64,000 nt of DNA from the NCBI GenBank assembly GCA_030142905.1, contig JASJOG010000168.1:677549-741548 (forward strand), given 5' to 3'. Position 1 is the stretch's first letter. The number at the start of each line of letters is the position of its first letter. The DNA is from Heliopora coerulea (Eukaryota; Cnidaria; Anthozoa; Scleralcyonacea; Helioporidae). The notes below the pieces were generated by a model. That model saw only the letters and a list, made by a program, of their open reading frames with translations. It had not been told where the DNA came from and ran no database searches. The translations under genes were made by a program, and so were the position numbers. This document shows positions 13,601-24,174 of this stretch, piece after piece.

Positions 13601-16600
13601 TTGAGGAACTTAAGTGGAAAGTGCTGTGGTGGAAAGAGTGCATGGAGGTGAAAGGGTTGAAGATGAACATTGGTAAGACAAAGGTGATGGTGTCAGGGAA
13701 GAATTGTGGTGATGTTGAAAGATTGGGGAAGTGGCCATGTACTGTATGTGGAAAGGGTGTTGGGAGCAACTCTATCAGATGTACGGGATGTAGTGGATGG
13801 GTACACAAGCGATGCTCAGGTGTGAAGGGCTCTCTGGTTAGAGCTGAGGATACGTTTGTGTGCAAGACGTGTGAAAGAGAAGGTGATGAAGAGGATAGGA
13901 ATGTGGAGGAGAGCTTGGATCTGGAAAATGGGGTTCACTTAGAGAATGTTGGAAAGTTTTGTTACCCGAATGATATGCTGAATGGGGGTGGAGGAGTGAA
14001 TTCTGCATCCGTTGCAAGGGCATGTGTGTGGAGGAAGTTTAAGGAGTTATCAGGGATCTTGATAAAGAAGGAAGTGTTATTTAAGCTGAAGGGGAAGCTG
14101 TATGTGGCGTGTGTGAGGAGTGCTATGATATATGGAAGTGAAACGTGGGCCATGACGGCAGAGCAGAGTGGGAGATTGGAACGTACGGAGATGAGGATGG
14201 TGAGATGGGTGTGAGGTGTATCACTGAGGGATAGAGTGTCGAGTGCAGAGCTGAGGGAAAGAATGGGGATTGAGTCAGTGTCTGATGCCATGAAACAGAA
14301 TAGGTTAAGATGGTTGGGACATGTGCCAGGGAAGGATGATGATGATTGGGTGGAAAAGATCGTGTCCTTTGAGGTGGAAGGTAAGAGAGGACGGGGAAGG
14401 CCAAGGATGATATGGTGGAAAAGGACATGAGAGAGTACGAGTTGAAAAGGGAAGATGCCAAGGATAGGGAGAGGTAGAGGAGGCTGCTATGTAGAGCTGG
14501 CAGCCAACCTCTGCATAAGAAGGGAAAACAGCTGTAAAATGACTGTTGTTGTTGTTGTCTGCTTATAAAGATAACCACAGAAAATATTTTTCAATGCCTC
14601 AGATGATATGAAATTAAACGAAAAAAGATGCTTACTTTAAAAGTGACATTCCTTTCTGCTTCTAGTTGTAATAACTTCTCATTCATCAGTCTATTTTCCT
14701 AATGAAAGGAGCATCAAAAAATTAATAGAGATATTTAAGACAATTTTATTGATGCTTTCAGACTAGCAACATTTTTAGAGCAGCATATCTATTTACATGT
14801 TATGAGTACTGTGGTAAAAGAATAGCCACCAGTGAGAAAATGTTGGATGAATAGTTTATAGAGGAATTATTTTCATAAAATGAGTAGATTTGGTTTTAAT
14901 ATGCAGGGTTTTGAATGAGAGGCTGCCATGTACTTGCAAAGTTGCACCATTTCTGTTTAAAGAATAGTTACCAATGACTTTATAATATTAGTTGCATTAT
15001 TATGCTATCCATGTATTATTTTGGCTAAGATAAATTACTGGTACATTGTGCAGGTTTGGAATCCCTGAATAAAGTAACTCAAGATTTGTATTTCTTCGTG
15101 TGAATTTTCAAGATTTTCAGAAGGGGCAGTCCAGGCCTTACTTCACAAGCTGGTTCATAGAATCACCACAACAATTTGAAAATGTCAGATTAATATGAGT
15201 CAGTGGCTGTATTCTCACATTAACAGTGAACTTTATTGGTTCATTATTATAGTTATTACTGACAATCAGCAAGTGTACACAAAGCTCAGTCTGCACTCCC
15301 CAGAAAAATGTTTGATGCATCTGATGAGAATCAAAACCGTAACCTTCTGATGGTCCATCAAATAAAGGTTATGAATTCAAAAAAGAAAATTTCTGAGGGC
15401 ACAAGTTTGACAAATCTTAATGTCCATCAATTGATATTCAAACCAAGTCAACATATTTTTTTTTATTTCAACAAAATGTAAAGTTCTCCAAACATTTGAA
15501 TTGCACAGGGCTAAAAGGAGAAAAAAATTGCCCACCTTTAACAATGCATTCATAACATTTTCATATTCTTGTTTCATCTGCCATTGTGCCTGTTGCAACT
15601 TTGAATAAACATATTATTTAGCAGACTCTAATAATTGTAAGTTCTAGTTAATTCTTGAAATATTTCAAACTTAGCTGACTTAGGGGTCAAAAATTATAAA
15701 TTAATCCCAAACCAGATTTTGTAATTTTACTGTGGATAATTGGAGCTTTTCTCATCAAGGGTGAATATACGAGGGTCATCCAAAAAGTAACGCCTGTTGT
15801 ACAAGATCAGAGAAATTTTATTGTTTACATACACAAACTACATATGAAAATGACCGGAAATATGTCAGGAACACAACCCTATCCCTCAATATAGTCTCCT
15901 TTATTGTCCACAGCTGCTGTCCAGCGCTATATCAGAGCCTCTATTCCTGCCTCGTAAAAGGAGGATAGTTGTGAGCGGAGCCAAGACCGAACAGCTGTCA
16001 TAACCTCTCCATCAGTCGAGAATCGCTGACCACGCAGTGCTTCCTTCATCGGTCCAAACAAATGGAAGTCTGATGGAGCCAAATCAGGGCTGTACGGTGG
16101 ATGGGGCAGCGTGGTCCACCCATGGCGGGTGATTTCCTGTCTGGTTCGCAAACTTGTGTGGGGACGGGCATTATCGTGCTGAAGGAGGACACCATCCATG
16201 TTGAGATTGGGTCGGCAAAGCCGAAGTCTGTTTTTCCGTTTGTTTAGAGTCGCAATGTAGGTGTCAGAGTTTATGGTAGTGCCTTTGGGCATAAAGTCAA
16301 CCAATATCACACCCTGATAATCCCAAAAGACTGTAGCCATCACCTTGCCAGCGGACGGCTGCGACTTGAATTTTTTCTTTCTTGGTGAGTAAGAATGTCG
16401 CCATTCCATCGACCTTCTTTTGCTTTCTGGCTCGTAATGATGAACCCAGGTTTCATCCCCAGTGACAAGTCTTTTCAAAAATGTATTATCATCACTATGA
16501 AGCCGCAGAAGCTCAGTGGATGCCTCAACTTGTTGCTCCTTCATGGCATCTGTCAGCTGCCGTGGAACCCACTTTGCACAGACCTTGCTGTAGCCCAATT

Positions 16601-18492
16601 TACTGACCAAATTGCCTGCACTACTTCTACTGATGTCTAGTGGCTCACTTATCTCAGTAATTGTAATCCTCCTGTTTTCTTTGATCAACTCATTAGTGCT
16701 TTTCAAGTTCATGTCTGACACTGCATGAGCAGACCTTCCACTTCTTGGCTGGTCAGTCAGCACAGCCTCACCTTTGGCTGTTTCACCACCTTTAATCCTG
16801 CTTGCCCATCTTCTCACATTGCTCACATCAAGAGTGTGATCCCTATACACATTTTTCAGTCTTTTGTGGATGGCTGCAGCACTTTCTTCCTCCAAAACCA
16901 AGAATTCTATCACAGCTCTTTGTTTTTTACATATTTCAGCATGGGCGGCCATCTTGGAAATGGAATTCTGGGAATGGAGGGAGCACACAACTCCAAATTC
17001 ATGATCACAATGAAGTAAACTTATGGTTGAATATGTTTTTCAAATTTGAAACAAATCCACCTAAACCTGGAGAAATTATGGCTTAGCAGGCATTACTTTT
17101 TGGATGACCCTCGTATGAAGAAAACACTTGCAAAAAAGTAACATCTTCTAATAGGTAATCTGTTTTCTGGTTCTCATTGTAACTGAAATTCAGAATTATG
17201 CACTCAGAACTAAAATTAACAACAATTTTACCTAACTGAAATTAAACCTAACTTAACTGAAATTTCCATTAATTACAAATTAAGCTGATTACCAAATTCA
17301 CTTTTGTGAGCAACTCAATTTCTCTTGTTTTAGCTTGTCCCAAGGATGAACTTTTTTGTTCAGAAATCCTTCTAGCTTCATCTAAACTTTCCTTCAGTTC
17401 TTCATTGTGCTACATTTATTACAAATAAAGAAAAAAAAAAGAATTCTCAGAAATTTCAGACATGCAAATTGCCCAATTATTCTCGAAAGGAATGAACAAG
17501 TGAAGAAAGAATTACAGGATGGTAACATTGTGTCTGAGAACACCATGACACAGGATATGTTAGGGAAGAAATTAAGTGCTAAATCCTCATTTTGTGAGGG
17601 ATGGAAAAATGAGATGAAAATTTTAAAAATGTACCAACAACTGAGTGTAATTACTAAAAATGAGCCAGCAAACATTGGCCAGCTGTTAAACTTCAGGGTC
17701 AACCAAAAAAAAAAAATTTTAAACTTTTTCCGACAAATTATTTGTTCTTTAGTTTTGAAGCTTAGTATGATGAAAAGATATAACTGCACCAAAGATCATA
17801 AATTTCAACAAATCTTTTTAAACTAAGTGACAAGTTTAGATCAAGTTGTGTTTTCTCCAATCTTCACAGGGACCTTAGGTATCTAATGGCGATTACATGA
17901 GTAAACTTTCATGTTACAAGCTGCATTATGATTTAACCTCAAACCAGGGAAGAAAATGTGAACTACTGATAGTCAAAAAAAAAAAAGCTCTCCATAACAT
18001 TTTACATTGAAGTGTGTAATACTAATTTATAAACAACTTTATTAGTCACAAACCTTTGATAAATTCTTAATTTTTTCTTCATAGTGCTGAACCTGGCATC
18101 CTTGTCTAATAACTTGTTTCTATCACAGAAATCAATGTTCATTTTACCAAAACAGAGTCAATCTAATTGCAGCCCAAAACACTTGATCAATTTCATTTGT
18201 ACATATGTGTGAATATAACTGCAACATATATCTGTATTAATACTTTGTTACTGTTATGTAAAGGAATGAACAGGCTTAAAAGTAGAATTAATAACAAATT
18301 CAAACATAAGAGTGCTATTACATGAATCATCTGATGTAATATTTGGATCTGACGCTCCTTTTCTTCTTTGCAATGCTTATACTTTTGGAGGATATTTTTA
18401 CACATAGTTTCCTGTTCTATAACTTTTTCTTGCAGTTCCTTGATTAAGGTTTCCTGGCTCTTGAAATCAGCTTGGGACGCAGAAACTTCATC
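10606..18492 (-). CDS. Gene A: coiled-coil protein with C-terminal papain-like domain
   Basis: I do not recognise a named family. Minus-strand exons, all phase 0 with GT-AG borders, are 18322-18492, 18054-18119, 17302-17409, 15536-15589, 14636-14698, 12010-12054, 11853-11921 and 10606-11196. The first six encode a Glu/Lys/Gln-rich coiled coil (for example QETLIKELQEKVIEQET). The last exon encodes about 196 residues. Numbered from MIF within it, Cys21 (or Cys17) lies in CIHSCVVLSLSF, His123 in IGHCLVF and Asp138-Gln140 in EIYDPQK. That order and spacing resemble papain-like cysteine proteases and deamidases of the Tox-PL type; activity is inference. Introns carry a LINE, a mariner and, upstream, a PolB element. 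An AATAAA lies just past the stop at about 10597-10602. The 5' end is uncertain. Confidence 0.7.
13288..14553 (+). mobile_element. 5'-truncated LINE with RT and PHD-like finger (copy 1)
   Basis: This is the 3' half of a non-LTR retrotransposon in an intron of gene A, antisense to it. It begins inside the RT (FVDLEKAFDKIPRE), passes the catalytic YADDLVLMAE, then a C4HC3 zinc finger (CTVC, CTGC, WVHKRC, CKTC, about 13735-13875). It ends in the usual LINE tail (GSETWAMT, RLRWLGHV, GRGRPR). The frame is open from 13246 to a TGA at 14212 and resumes in the same frame to 14430. The element ends in a short TTG run. GTTGTCAGCTTAT at 13275-13287 and GTTGTCTGCTTAT at 14554-14566 are the target duplication. 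The same insertion is in copy 2, so it predates the duplication. Confidence 0.85.
15770..17113 (-). mobile_element. mariner-type DNA transposon, copy 1 only
   Basis: The termini are inverted: CGAGGGTCATCCAAAAAGTA at the left, and the same 20 bases as the reverse complement of the right end. It is flanked by TA (15768-15769 and 17114-17115). Copy 2 has the empty site with one TA at about 51739-51745 (AAATATATGAAG). The element is 1344 bp and carries one transposase on the minus strand. It sits in an intron of gene A. Confidence 0.96.
15927..16988 (-). CDS. mariner transposase, C-terminus cut by a stop codon
   Basis: The frame gives 353 residues from 16988. The true start may be the internal Met of KMAAHAEICKKQRA. 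This cut-and-paste transposase has an N-terminal helix-turn-helix region, then the catalytic set: Asp in VTGDETWVHHYEP, Asp in LLQHDNARPHT and Asp in YSPDLAPSDFHLF. There are 34 residues between the last two Asp (DD34D, mariner type). The frame ends at TAG after GIEALI. Continuing past it gives about 14 more residues typical of a mariner C-terminus and then a second stop, so the TAG looks like a recent nonsense mutation. Otherwise there are no breaks, which fits a young insertion. Confidence 0.93.
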   Translation of the reverse strand: MCSLHSQNSISKMAAHAEICKKQRAVIEFLVLEEESAAAIHKRLKNVYRDHTLDVSNVRRWASRIKGGETAKGEAVLTDQPRSGRSAHAVSDMNLKSTNELIKENRRITITEISEPLDISRSSAGNLVSKLGYSKVCAKWVPRQLTDAMKEQQVEASTELLRLHSDDNTFLKRLVTGDETWVHHYEPESKRRSMEWRHSYSPRKKKFKSQPSAGKVMATVFWDYQGVILVDFMPKGTTINSDTYIATLNKRKNRLRLCRPNLNMDGVLLQHDNARPHTSLRTRQEITRHGWTTLPHPPYSPDLAPSDFHLFGPMKEALRGQRFSTDGEVMTAVRSWLRSQLSSFYEAGIEALI

Positions 18493-18699
18493 CTCAAATG
18501 GAAGGTAATTATTTTTGAGATTATAAATTTGCCAATTATTCATTAAGAAATGATCAAACTTAGCATTAATATTGTAACTGTAATAAGATATAGAATAATA
18601 CATTGAAAAGGTGTGCCATGAGTAGCTAAAAGCAAGTACTACAGTATACTGTATGATGGTACCAGCTCACCTAATACAACCATCAGATTGCATCCACTG

Positions 18700-19010
18700 T
18701 TTGATATAAGCCTCAGATCAAATTTTTATGTCTACAAAAAAGTTCACTAAAAAATTTCCAAAAATTTTCCACCTGTTGGATATAAGCCTCAAATCACACT
18801 CAATGTTTGATATAACACTCAGATTGAACCATAAATTTTCCTAAAAAAATACCTGTTCGATATAAGCCTCAGATCAAACACCTTTTTTTTTTGTCAAAAA
18901 ACAGAAAAAATCTACCAGCTTAATATAAGCTTCAAATCAAACCTAATGTTTGATATAAGCTTCAGATCACACTCAATGTTTAATATAAAGCTCAGATCAA
19001 ACTGTAAAAA
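18700..19010. repeat. Degenerate GATATAAGCCTCAGATCA array
   Basis: At least six imperfect copies of GATATAAGCCTCAGATCA, spaced about 40-70 bases, follow the left TIR. A single inverted copy lies in the right TIR (about 20980-21000). Subterminal repeats of this kind often bind the protein that replicates or moves the element. Copy 2 has the same array at about 53320-53635. Confidence 0.7.
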
Positions 19011-19257
19011 TCTCATATTCTTCCCAAATTATGAAATCCTTACTATCATATGTACTTTTTCAAACCATCAATCTCAAAGCTTGAAATGAAAACAATGATA
19101 ATCATAAAAGTAATGAAAAATGATATATTTACATTCTTTCATCTCAATGATTAATACTCAACAAATAGAATAAAAAACTTCTCAATTAAATGGAATTTAT
19201 AAATATATAAAGCAATGACAATTATATAGATTAAATTAAATCGTCTGAGGCCACCCA

Positions 19258-20928
19258 ACTAAATATTCAACTGAAGAGGAGAGAAAAGCAGTACATAATA
19301 AACAAAGCAAACACTGGAATAATACACATTTTTGGTACTGTGATTCTTGTGGTTTTAATATGTTAATTAGAAATAAGGCTAAACATACTTGTCAAACTCA
19401 TTAATAATTCATGAAGAAAAAACAAAAGAAATACATAAACAGTATTTAGAAATCAGAGGAAAATTACAGCTGAATTTTCACTGGTTTATCTTTTGATTCT
19501 CTTCTAAAAATGACAAAGCAAGAATTGGAACTAATCAGTGATGTTGACCAGTATCAGTTCATAGAACGTGGTATGAGAGGTGGTATTAGCTATAAAGCAC
19601 ATCAATATGCTAAAGCTAATGATAGAAACCTTCCAGACTATAACAAAAATGAGCCAGATAGCTTTATCACCTACCTCAATGCAAACAATCTATATGGTTA
19701 CGCGATGAGTCAATATCTTCCAACAGGTGGTTTCAAATGGTTGAGTGAAAAGCAAATTAGAAAGCTAGATTTATCCAAGTATACTGACACATTAAAAAAA
19801 GGCCTGATACTGGAGGTTGACCTAGAATATCCTAAATATCTTCACAACGAGCATAACAGCTATCTGTTAGCACCTGAAAAGATTAAAATAACTGATTCAA
19901 TGCTTTCTAATTATCAACAAAAAATAAAACAGAAATAAAACATCCCCATAGGACAGATAGAAAAGCTGGTTCCAAATCTGATGGATAAGGACAACTATAT
20001 TCTCCACTACCAGAATCTACAGCTGTATTTAGATCTCGGATTGAAAATCAAAAAGGTCAACAGAGCGCTCGAATTCAATCAAGCGCCGTGGATAAAGCCG
20101 TATATTGATTTTAATACAACTAAAAGAGTAGCAGCCAAAAACACATTTGAGAAAAACTTTTTCAAACTTATGAATAATTCTGTCTTTGGTAAAATGGTGG
20201 AGAATATTAGAAAGTGGCAATATGTAAAACTAATAAATGATGGGAAGAAATTCCTGAAACTAACAGCAAAACCGACCTTTGTTTCATCAAAAATCATTAA
20301 TGAAGACTTAGTTGCTGTTCATGTTAAAAAGCCTATAGTAAAGCTAAATAAGCCATCATATATTGGGATGTCAATCCTTGATATTTCCAAAACTCTAACA
20401 TGTAGCTTCCACTGACTAGTAAATGAAAAACTTTAAAAACCAGCTTCTATTTACAGACAAGGATTCATTGTGTTGTAAGGTGGAGCATAAAAATGTGTAT
20501 AAAATGTTTTATAAAAGTAAAGAATTGTTTGATAATAGCGACTTTCCAAAAGATAGTCCTTATTATTTTGATGATAATAAGAAGGTAATTGGTAAATACA
20601 AATGTGAAGAAGGTCAAAACCTGATAACCGAATTTGTTGGCCTGCAGTGAAAGATGTATAGTTAAAGATCACTAGACGGTTACGAAGGCAAAACAGCTAA
20701 GGACATCAAGAGATCAGTCATCAAGAAAGATATTAAGTTTAATAACTATATGTTCTTTTTAACGGTAAACAGTCTATGAATACCATGAAGACTATCAGAA
20801 GTGTTAATCATAAGATAGGTAGTTATGAAGTTAATAAAGTCTCACTATCATGTTTTGATGATAAACGTTATATTCTAAATGATGGAATAAGCAATTTGGC
20901 TTATGGTCATAAGGATATCACTGATTAG
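19258..20928 (+). pseudogene. Protein-primed DNA polymerase B fragments (copy 1)
   Basis: Broken pieces in several frames. About 19258-19403 reads an acidic/basic stretch ending in a zinc-finger-like CDSCGFNMLIRNKAKHTC. 19510-19938 reads YLNANNLYGYAMSQYLPTGG, a conserved early polymerase motif. 19981-20415 has KLMNNSVFGK, the polymerase B motif. 20423-20650 has FTDKDSLC in place of the catalytic DTDS still present in copy 2. 20657-20928 continues to a C-terminal tail. Stop codons separate the pieces in both copies, so decay began before the duplication. The loss of the first Asp of DTDS is specific to this copy. Confidence 0.8.
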
Positions 20929-22512
20929 TTTTCAGGTATCACCAATAGGCAATACCTTTTTGGTAGATGTAAAAATTTGATCTGAGGCTTATATCGAATA
21001 GTGGATGCGATCTGACAGTTGTATTAGGCGGGCTGGTACCACCATATACTATACTAGTAAACCAGTATATTTTATACCGGATTATTTTATATAGGACATG
21101 GAAAACATTTTTTTGGTGTTCCATGGTTCATTACCTCAGGTTCAACTTGTGGGCCAAGCATGGTTGTGTTTTCTTAATTAATTGAGAAGAGATTCTTCCC
21201 TCAAGTGATCTGCTAAGTGAAAATTGACTAGATTACAAACTAATAAAATATAAATCTTCAAATCCAATGGATTAAGTCAATGGTTGACCCTATTGTCCTA
21301 CAATCTCACTTCAGTTGATCTGATGGCAGATGGTTTTACCAGGTATTCTTTTTAGAATTAGAAAAAGGCATGAAATATTTCCCTTTTCTTTGTGAAGCCT
21401 ATTTGTGTATTTGTGATTAAAACTTTGATTCAATCCAACTTCTAAAAATTCTGTCTACACTTGACTTCTCAGAATTTCTGTTTAATCCTGTTTCTTCCTA
21501 TAATCTGTACAGGTCTGTATCTGAAATGGAAAAAAGTCATATAAGTAGGACCACAGCCCAAGGGGATATGAGGGGACTGAGCCCCCCAAATAGAATTTCA
21601 GCACCCTCAAAAGAAATGTAAGATATATATTTCTGTTTGCAATAAGTTGTTAGAGCATGGAATTGTTTTAGAATTGATATACTGCAATGTATCACATGGC
21701 ATGTGACAGAAGCATTTTGACTTATTTCAAAATTTTAGTTATTTTATTTTATTTGATATTTTCCTTTTTCTTCTTCAACGTTCAACAGATTTATGGCTTA
21801 TCTACTTTAACAAATTATTAACTTATTGCATAGCAACAGTCACACTGTGAAAACCATCAAACCATAAGAAACATCAGAAAAATTTGAAATGCTGCCAGCC
21901 TGCCATATCTGAAATATTGATGCAGAAACTAAGATGAGTTAGCTAAAAGTTATGGCTAAAACATCAGTATATCCAGTAAATTGTCAACATATATATCTAA
22001 CTGCCAATAATTATTTTTACTACATAAAATCACTTTTGGCTGTTGAGAATGTCTTCCCACGTATTCAGAAATCACAGTTTCAACTTTTGCATTCTCTTTG
22101 TTTGCAAGAGTTATTTTCAAACATCTTGAATAAAATAAATTTTTCTTCTTTGACACTTTGCACTGCAAATATTAGTAGTTTGTTGTTGCGTTAACTTGAA
22201 TTCTGTCCATAAGTTATGAGCTCCCCTGGATAATTTATTGCCTCCTGGGACAACAGGCTGGTTAAGTGTGAAAATCTGGGGGCAACGGAGCAAATGCTCC
22301 CCCAAAATTAGAGAATATGAGTGGTGTAATGAGAACATTTCTACTTGGGGTTCTTGATGCTACCTTAGTGAAACTTGACAGGGCCAGTGTTTAGTACAGA
22401 CTAGTTGACATGCATCTGTCACACTGAAATATTTCAATTTATGCATCTAATTGTGGAAATTTCCAGCTTGAAAGTGTTTAAAGGTTACATTACTCATCCT
22501 ATTGTACTAATC

Positions 22513-22626
22513 CAGGGTATTCTGTAGGTGCTGGGTTTCCTAAGCCACCTGGCAGTTATGCCATTGGAGAAACAGATAATTTGCACACATTTTTTGACTG
22601 GTACAAAAATTGTAGTAAATCTTAAA
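22513..22626 (+). CDS. Possible orphan terminal exon, unknown product
   Basis: After TACTAATCCAG, which resembles a branch site plus acceptor, an open frame of 37 codons runs to TAA. It includes GFPKPPGSYAIGETD and ends FFDWYKNCSKS. The frame is kept in copy 2 (near 57124-57234) with one residue changed (F to L). The composition looks like protein, but I do not recognise the family and see no partner exon on this strand. It could be a fragment of a decayed gene. Confidence 0.3.
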
Positions 22627-22833
22627 ATTCAGGCCGACCTTTCTTTACCCTCCCTCAATTTTTAATTTGGAACTTCTGTTGTAACAGTTATGTAATCTGC
22701 AACATTTTTTTTATCATAACTTAAGATTAATTGAAGTCTTAATAAAACACAAGATTATGTATCATTAGGGTGAAGTCGTTTGAAAAATTGATTAAATCGT
22801 CTTTGGCTCAGTTTCATTAAGGTATTCCTGTAC

Positions 22834-22878
22834 ATTTTGACAAAATTTCGCCATTTCTCGCTTGAGCTTCTCTGTCAT
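22834..22878 (-). CDS. Possible first coding exon of gene A
   Basis: The exon opens with ATG and reads MTEKLKREMAKFCQN before a GTACAG donor. At 45 bases it is phase 0, like the other exons of the gene, and it is charged and helical in the same style. Copy 2 has the same exon at 57442-57486. A Penelope element inserted exactly at the ATG in this copy, and the start codon is part of the duplicated target. Linkage across about 4.3 kb to the exon at 18322-18492 is assumed, not shown. Confidence 0.35.
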
Positions 22879-23311
22879 AAAACCATGACCAGCCGACAAC
22901 TTCAAAAAGTATAAAATAAAACATATTCCGAAGAATAAAGTCATCTTGAGAACTCAAGATATGAGTCAAATTATGCACACTTGTTATCAGTTAGCCCAAT
23001 TGTTCTATTCACGCTCAACTGCTTTATTAATGGTGGTGAGAACTTCTAATTAGCACTTAGCATCTCAACATCTCAGCATGTAAATTAGGGATTACCGGTA
23101 GTGTTCCTAATTCTGTCTCGATGATGTCATCACACCTCCTGTATATAGACTCTGGCATGTTTTTGTAATTATCATTCTGTCTGAAGATGACTTTGGAATA
23201 AAGTCGAAATATCACAGTTTCAACAATAGTTTTATCTTGCATTGACTCATATCTTGAGTTCTCAAGATGACTTTATTCTTCGGAATATGTTTTATTTTAT
23301 ACTTCTCTGTC
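22879..23311 (+). mobile_element. Penelope-type terminal-repeat insertion, copy 1 only
   Basis: CTTCTCTGTCAT occurs on both sides (22867-22878 and 23312-23323), and once in copy 2, where this sequence is absent. About 65 bases at the left end (from AAAAGTATAAAATAAAACAT) are repeated inverted at the right end. The inside carries a motif also seen in the tail of the Penelope element near 2.1 kb. There is no ORF. It looks like an inverted, truncated pair of Penelope terminal repeats. The insertion point is the ATG of a possible first exon of gene A. Confidence 0.8.
23181..23209 (+). ncRNA. Hammerhead-ribozyme-like core in Penelope insertion
   Basis: The order is CTGAAGA, then a stem (GACTTT with AAAGTC around GGAAT), then GAAA, matching the conserved CUGANGA - helix II - GAAA core of hammerhead ribozymes. 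Penelope-like elements are known to carry hammerheads in their terminal repeats. One unpaired base precedes helix II, and I could not confirm helices I and III, so activity is unproven. Confidence 0.4.
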
Positions 23312-24174
23312 ATGGTGTGTAACTTTGAGAATACTGTGTCAGTTTCCACTTTAATTCCTTATTTAAAATATGGACCGTCATAGTCGAATGAGTGCGATTA
23401 TGCGAGCAGTTGTAAAGCGTATTTAGAGGATATTTACACGAGGCCAGATTGAATTTGAATTCGACGGGAACCTGAATCGACATGAAATATTAATTAGTTT
23501 TCAGTCCGTACCATATTAATGTCCCTTTATTGTCTATTCAAAAACCGGACCGATTTAATCATAATAATAACAATAATTTAACGATTCAACGATGAGTGTC
23601 CGGATATATCTTGTGCCTAGAACAAATGAACAAATGAGAGAACAACACAAAAACGAAGAGAGAACAGAAGACAAAAAAACAAAATTCAGGCATTACAGGG
23701 TTAAGTGAAGCGTATTGTGAAATCATTCGGTTCTAAATGCAGAACTGACTCAATTTTTCAATCGATTTGCTTGAGATTTTGGTCGTATCTCTAGTAAATT
23801 GCCCTTCAGAAGACCAAGGCATAGTCAAATAATACCCAAGAGAAATTTACGTTCTCTAGTTAATCAGATAGAAAAAGTTGGAAAATAATCCTTCAAAATA
23901 TTGTGTACAACCTTTAAATTGTAATCCTCAGTGGAATTCGTTGATGTACTAAATGAAATTTATATGTGAAATACCATCCAACAAAAACATATATAGACCT
24001 CTCAAAACAGCGTCTTTGTTTATCGAAAATTTTATATGTAAACAACGCGTGTGCTCCATAAACGATCGAGATTTTCCCAAAAGGAAACAAATAGTCCAGA
24101 GTGCGTTTACGGTAGGTCGTCATATCGTTTAATTAAATATGATTAGCGTTTCGAATTCGAACAGTTTTATTTCT

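Larger units (their letters stand above)
18643..21055 (+). mobile_element. 2.4-kb TIR element with a PolB core (Polinton-like, deleted), copy 1
   Basis: About 95 bp at the left end (from AGTATACTGTATGATGGTAC) is repeated inverted at the right end (reverse complement from AGTATAGTATATGGTGGTAC). Both arms run on through GATATAAGCCTCAGATCA. The inside holds a zinc-finger-like segment and pieces of a protein-primed family B DNA polymerase, the replicase of Polinton/Maverick elements. Full Polintons are 15-20 kb and also encode integrase, ATPase, protease and capsid genes; none are seen here. I read this as an internally deleted derivative. The target duplication could not be settled. Confidence 0.65.

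Noticed and set aside
13340..14578. Several minus-strand ORFs rich in His, Ser, Pro
   Set aside because: They are antisense shadows of the LINE RT frame and recur only because the LINE is duplicated.
16395..17086. Plus-strand ORFs over the mariner
   Set aside because: Antisense to the transposase, which has clear catalytic motifs.
21952..22194. 80-residue plus ORF identical in both copies
   Set aside because: AT-rich, no recognisable domain or splice context. Identity is expected from the duplication age.
23914..24123. 69-residue minus ORF conserved in copy 2
   Set aside because: Both copies show it only because of the recent duplication. No motif, and codons do not look selected.
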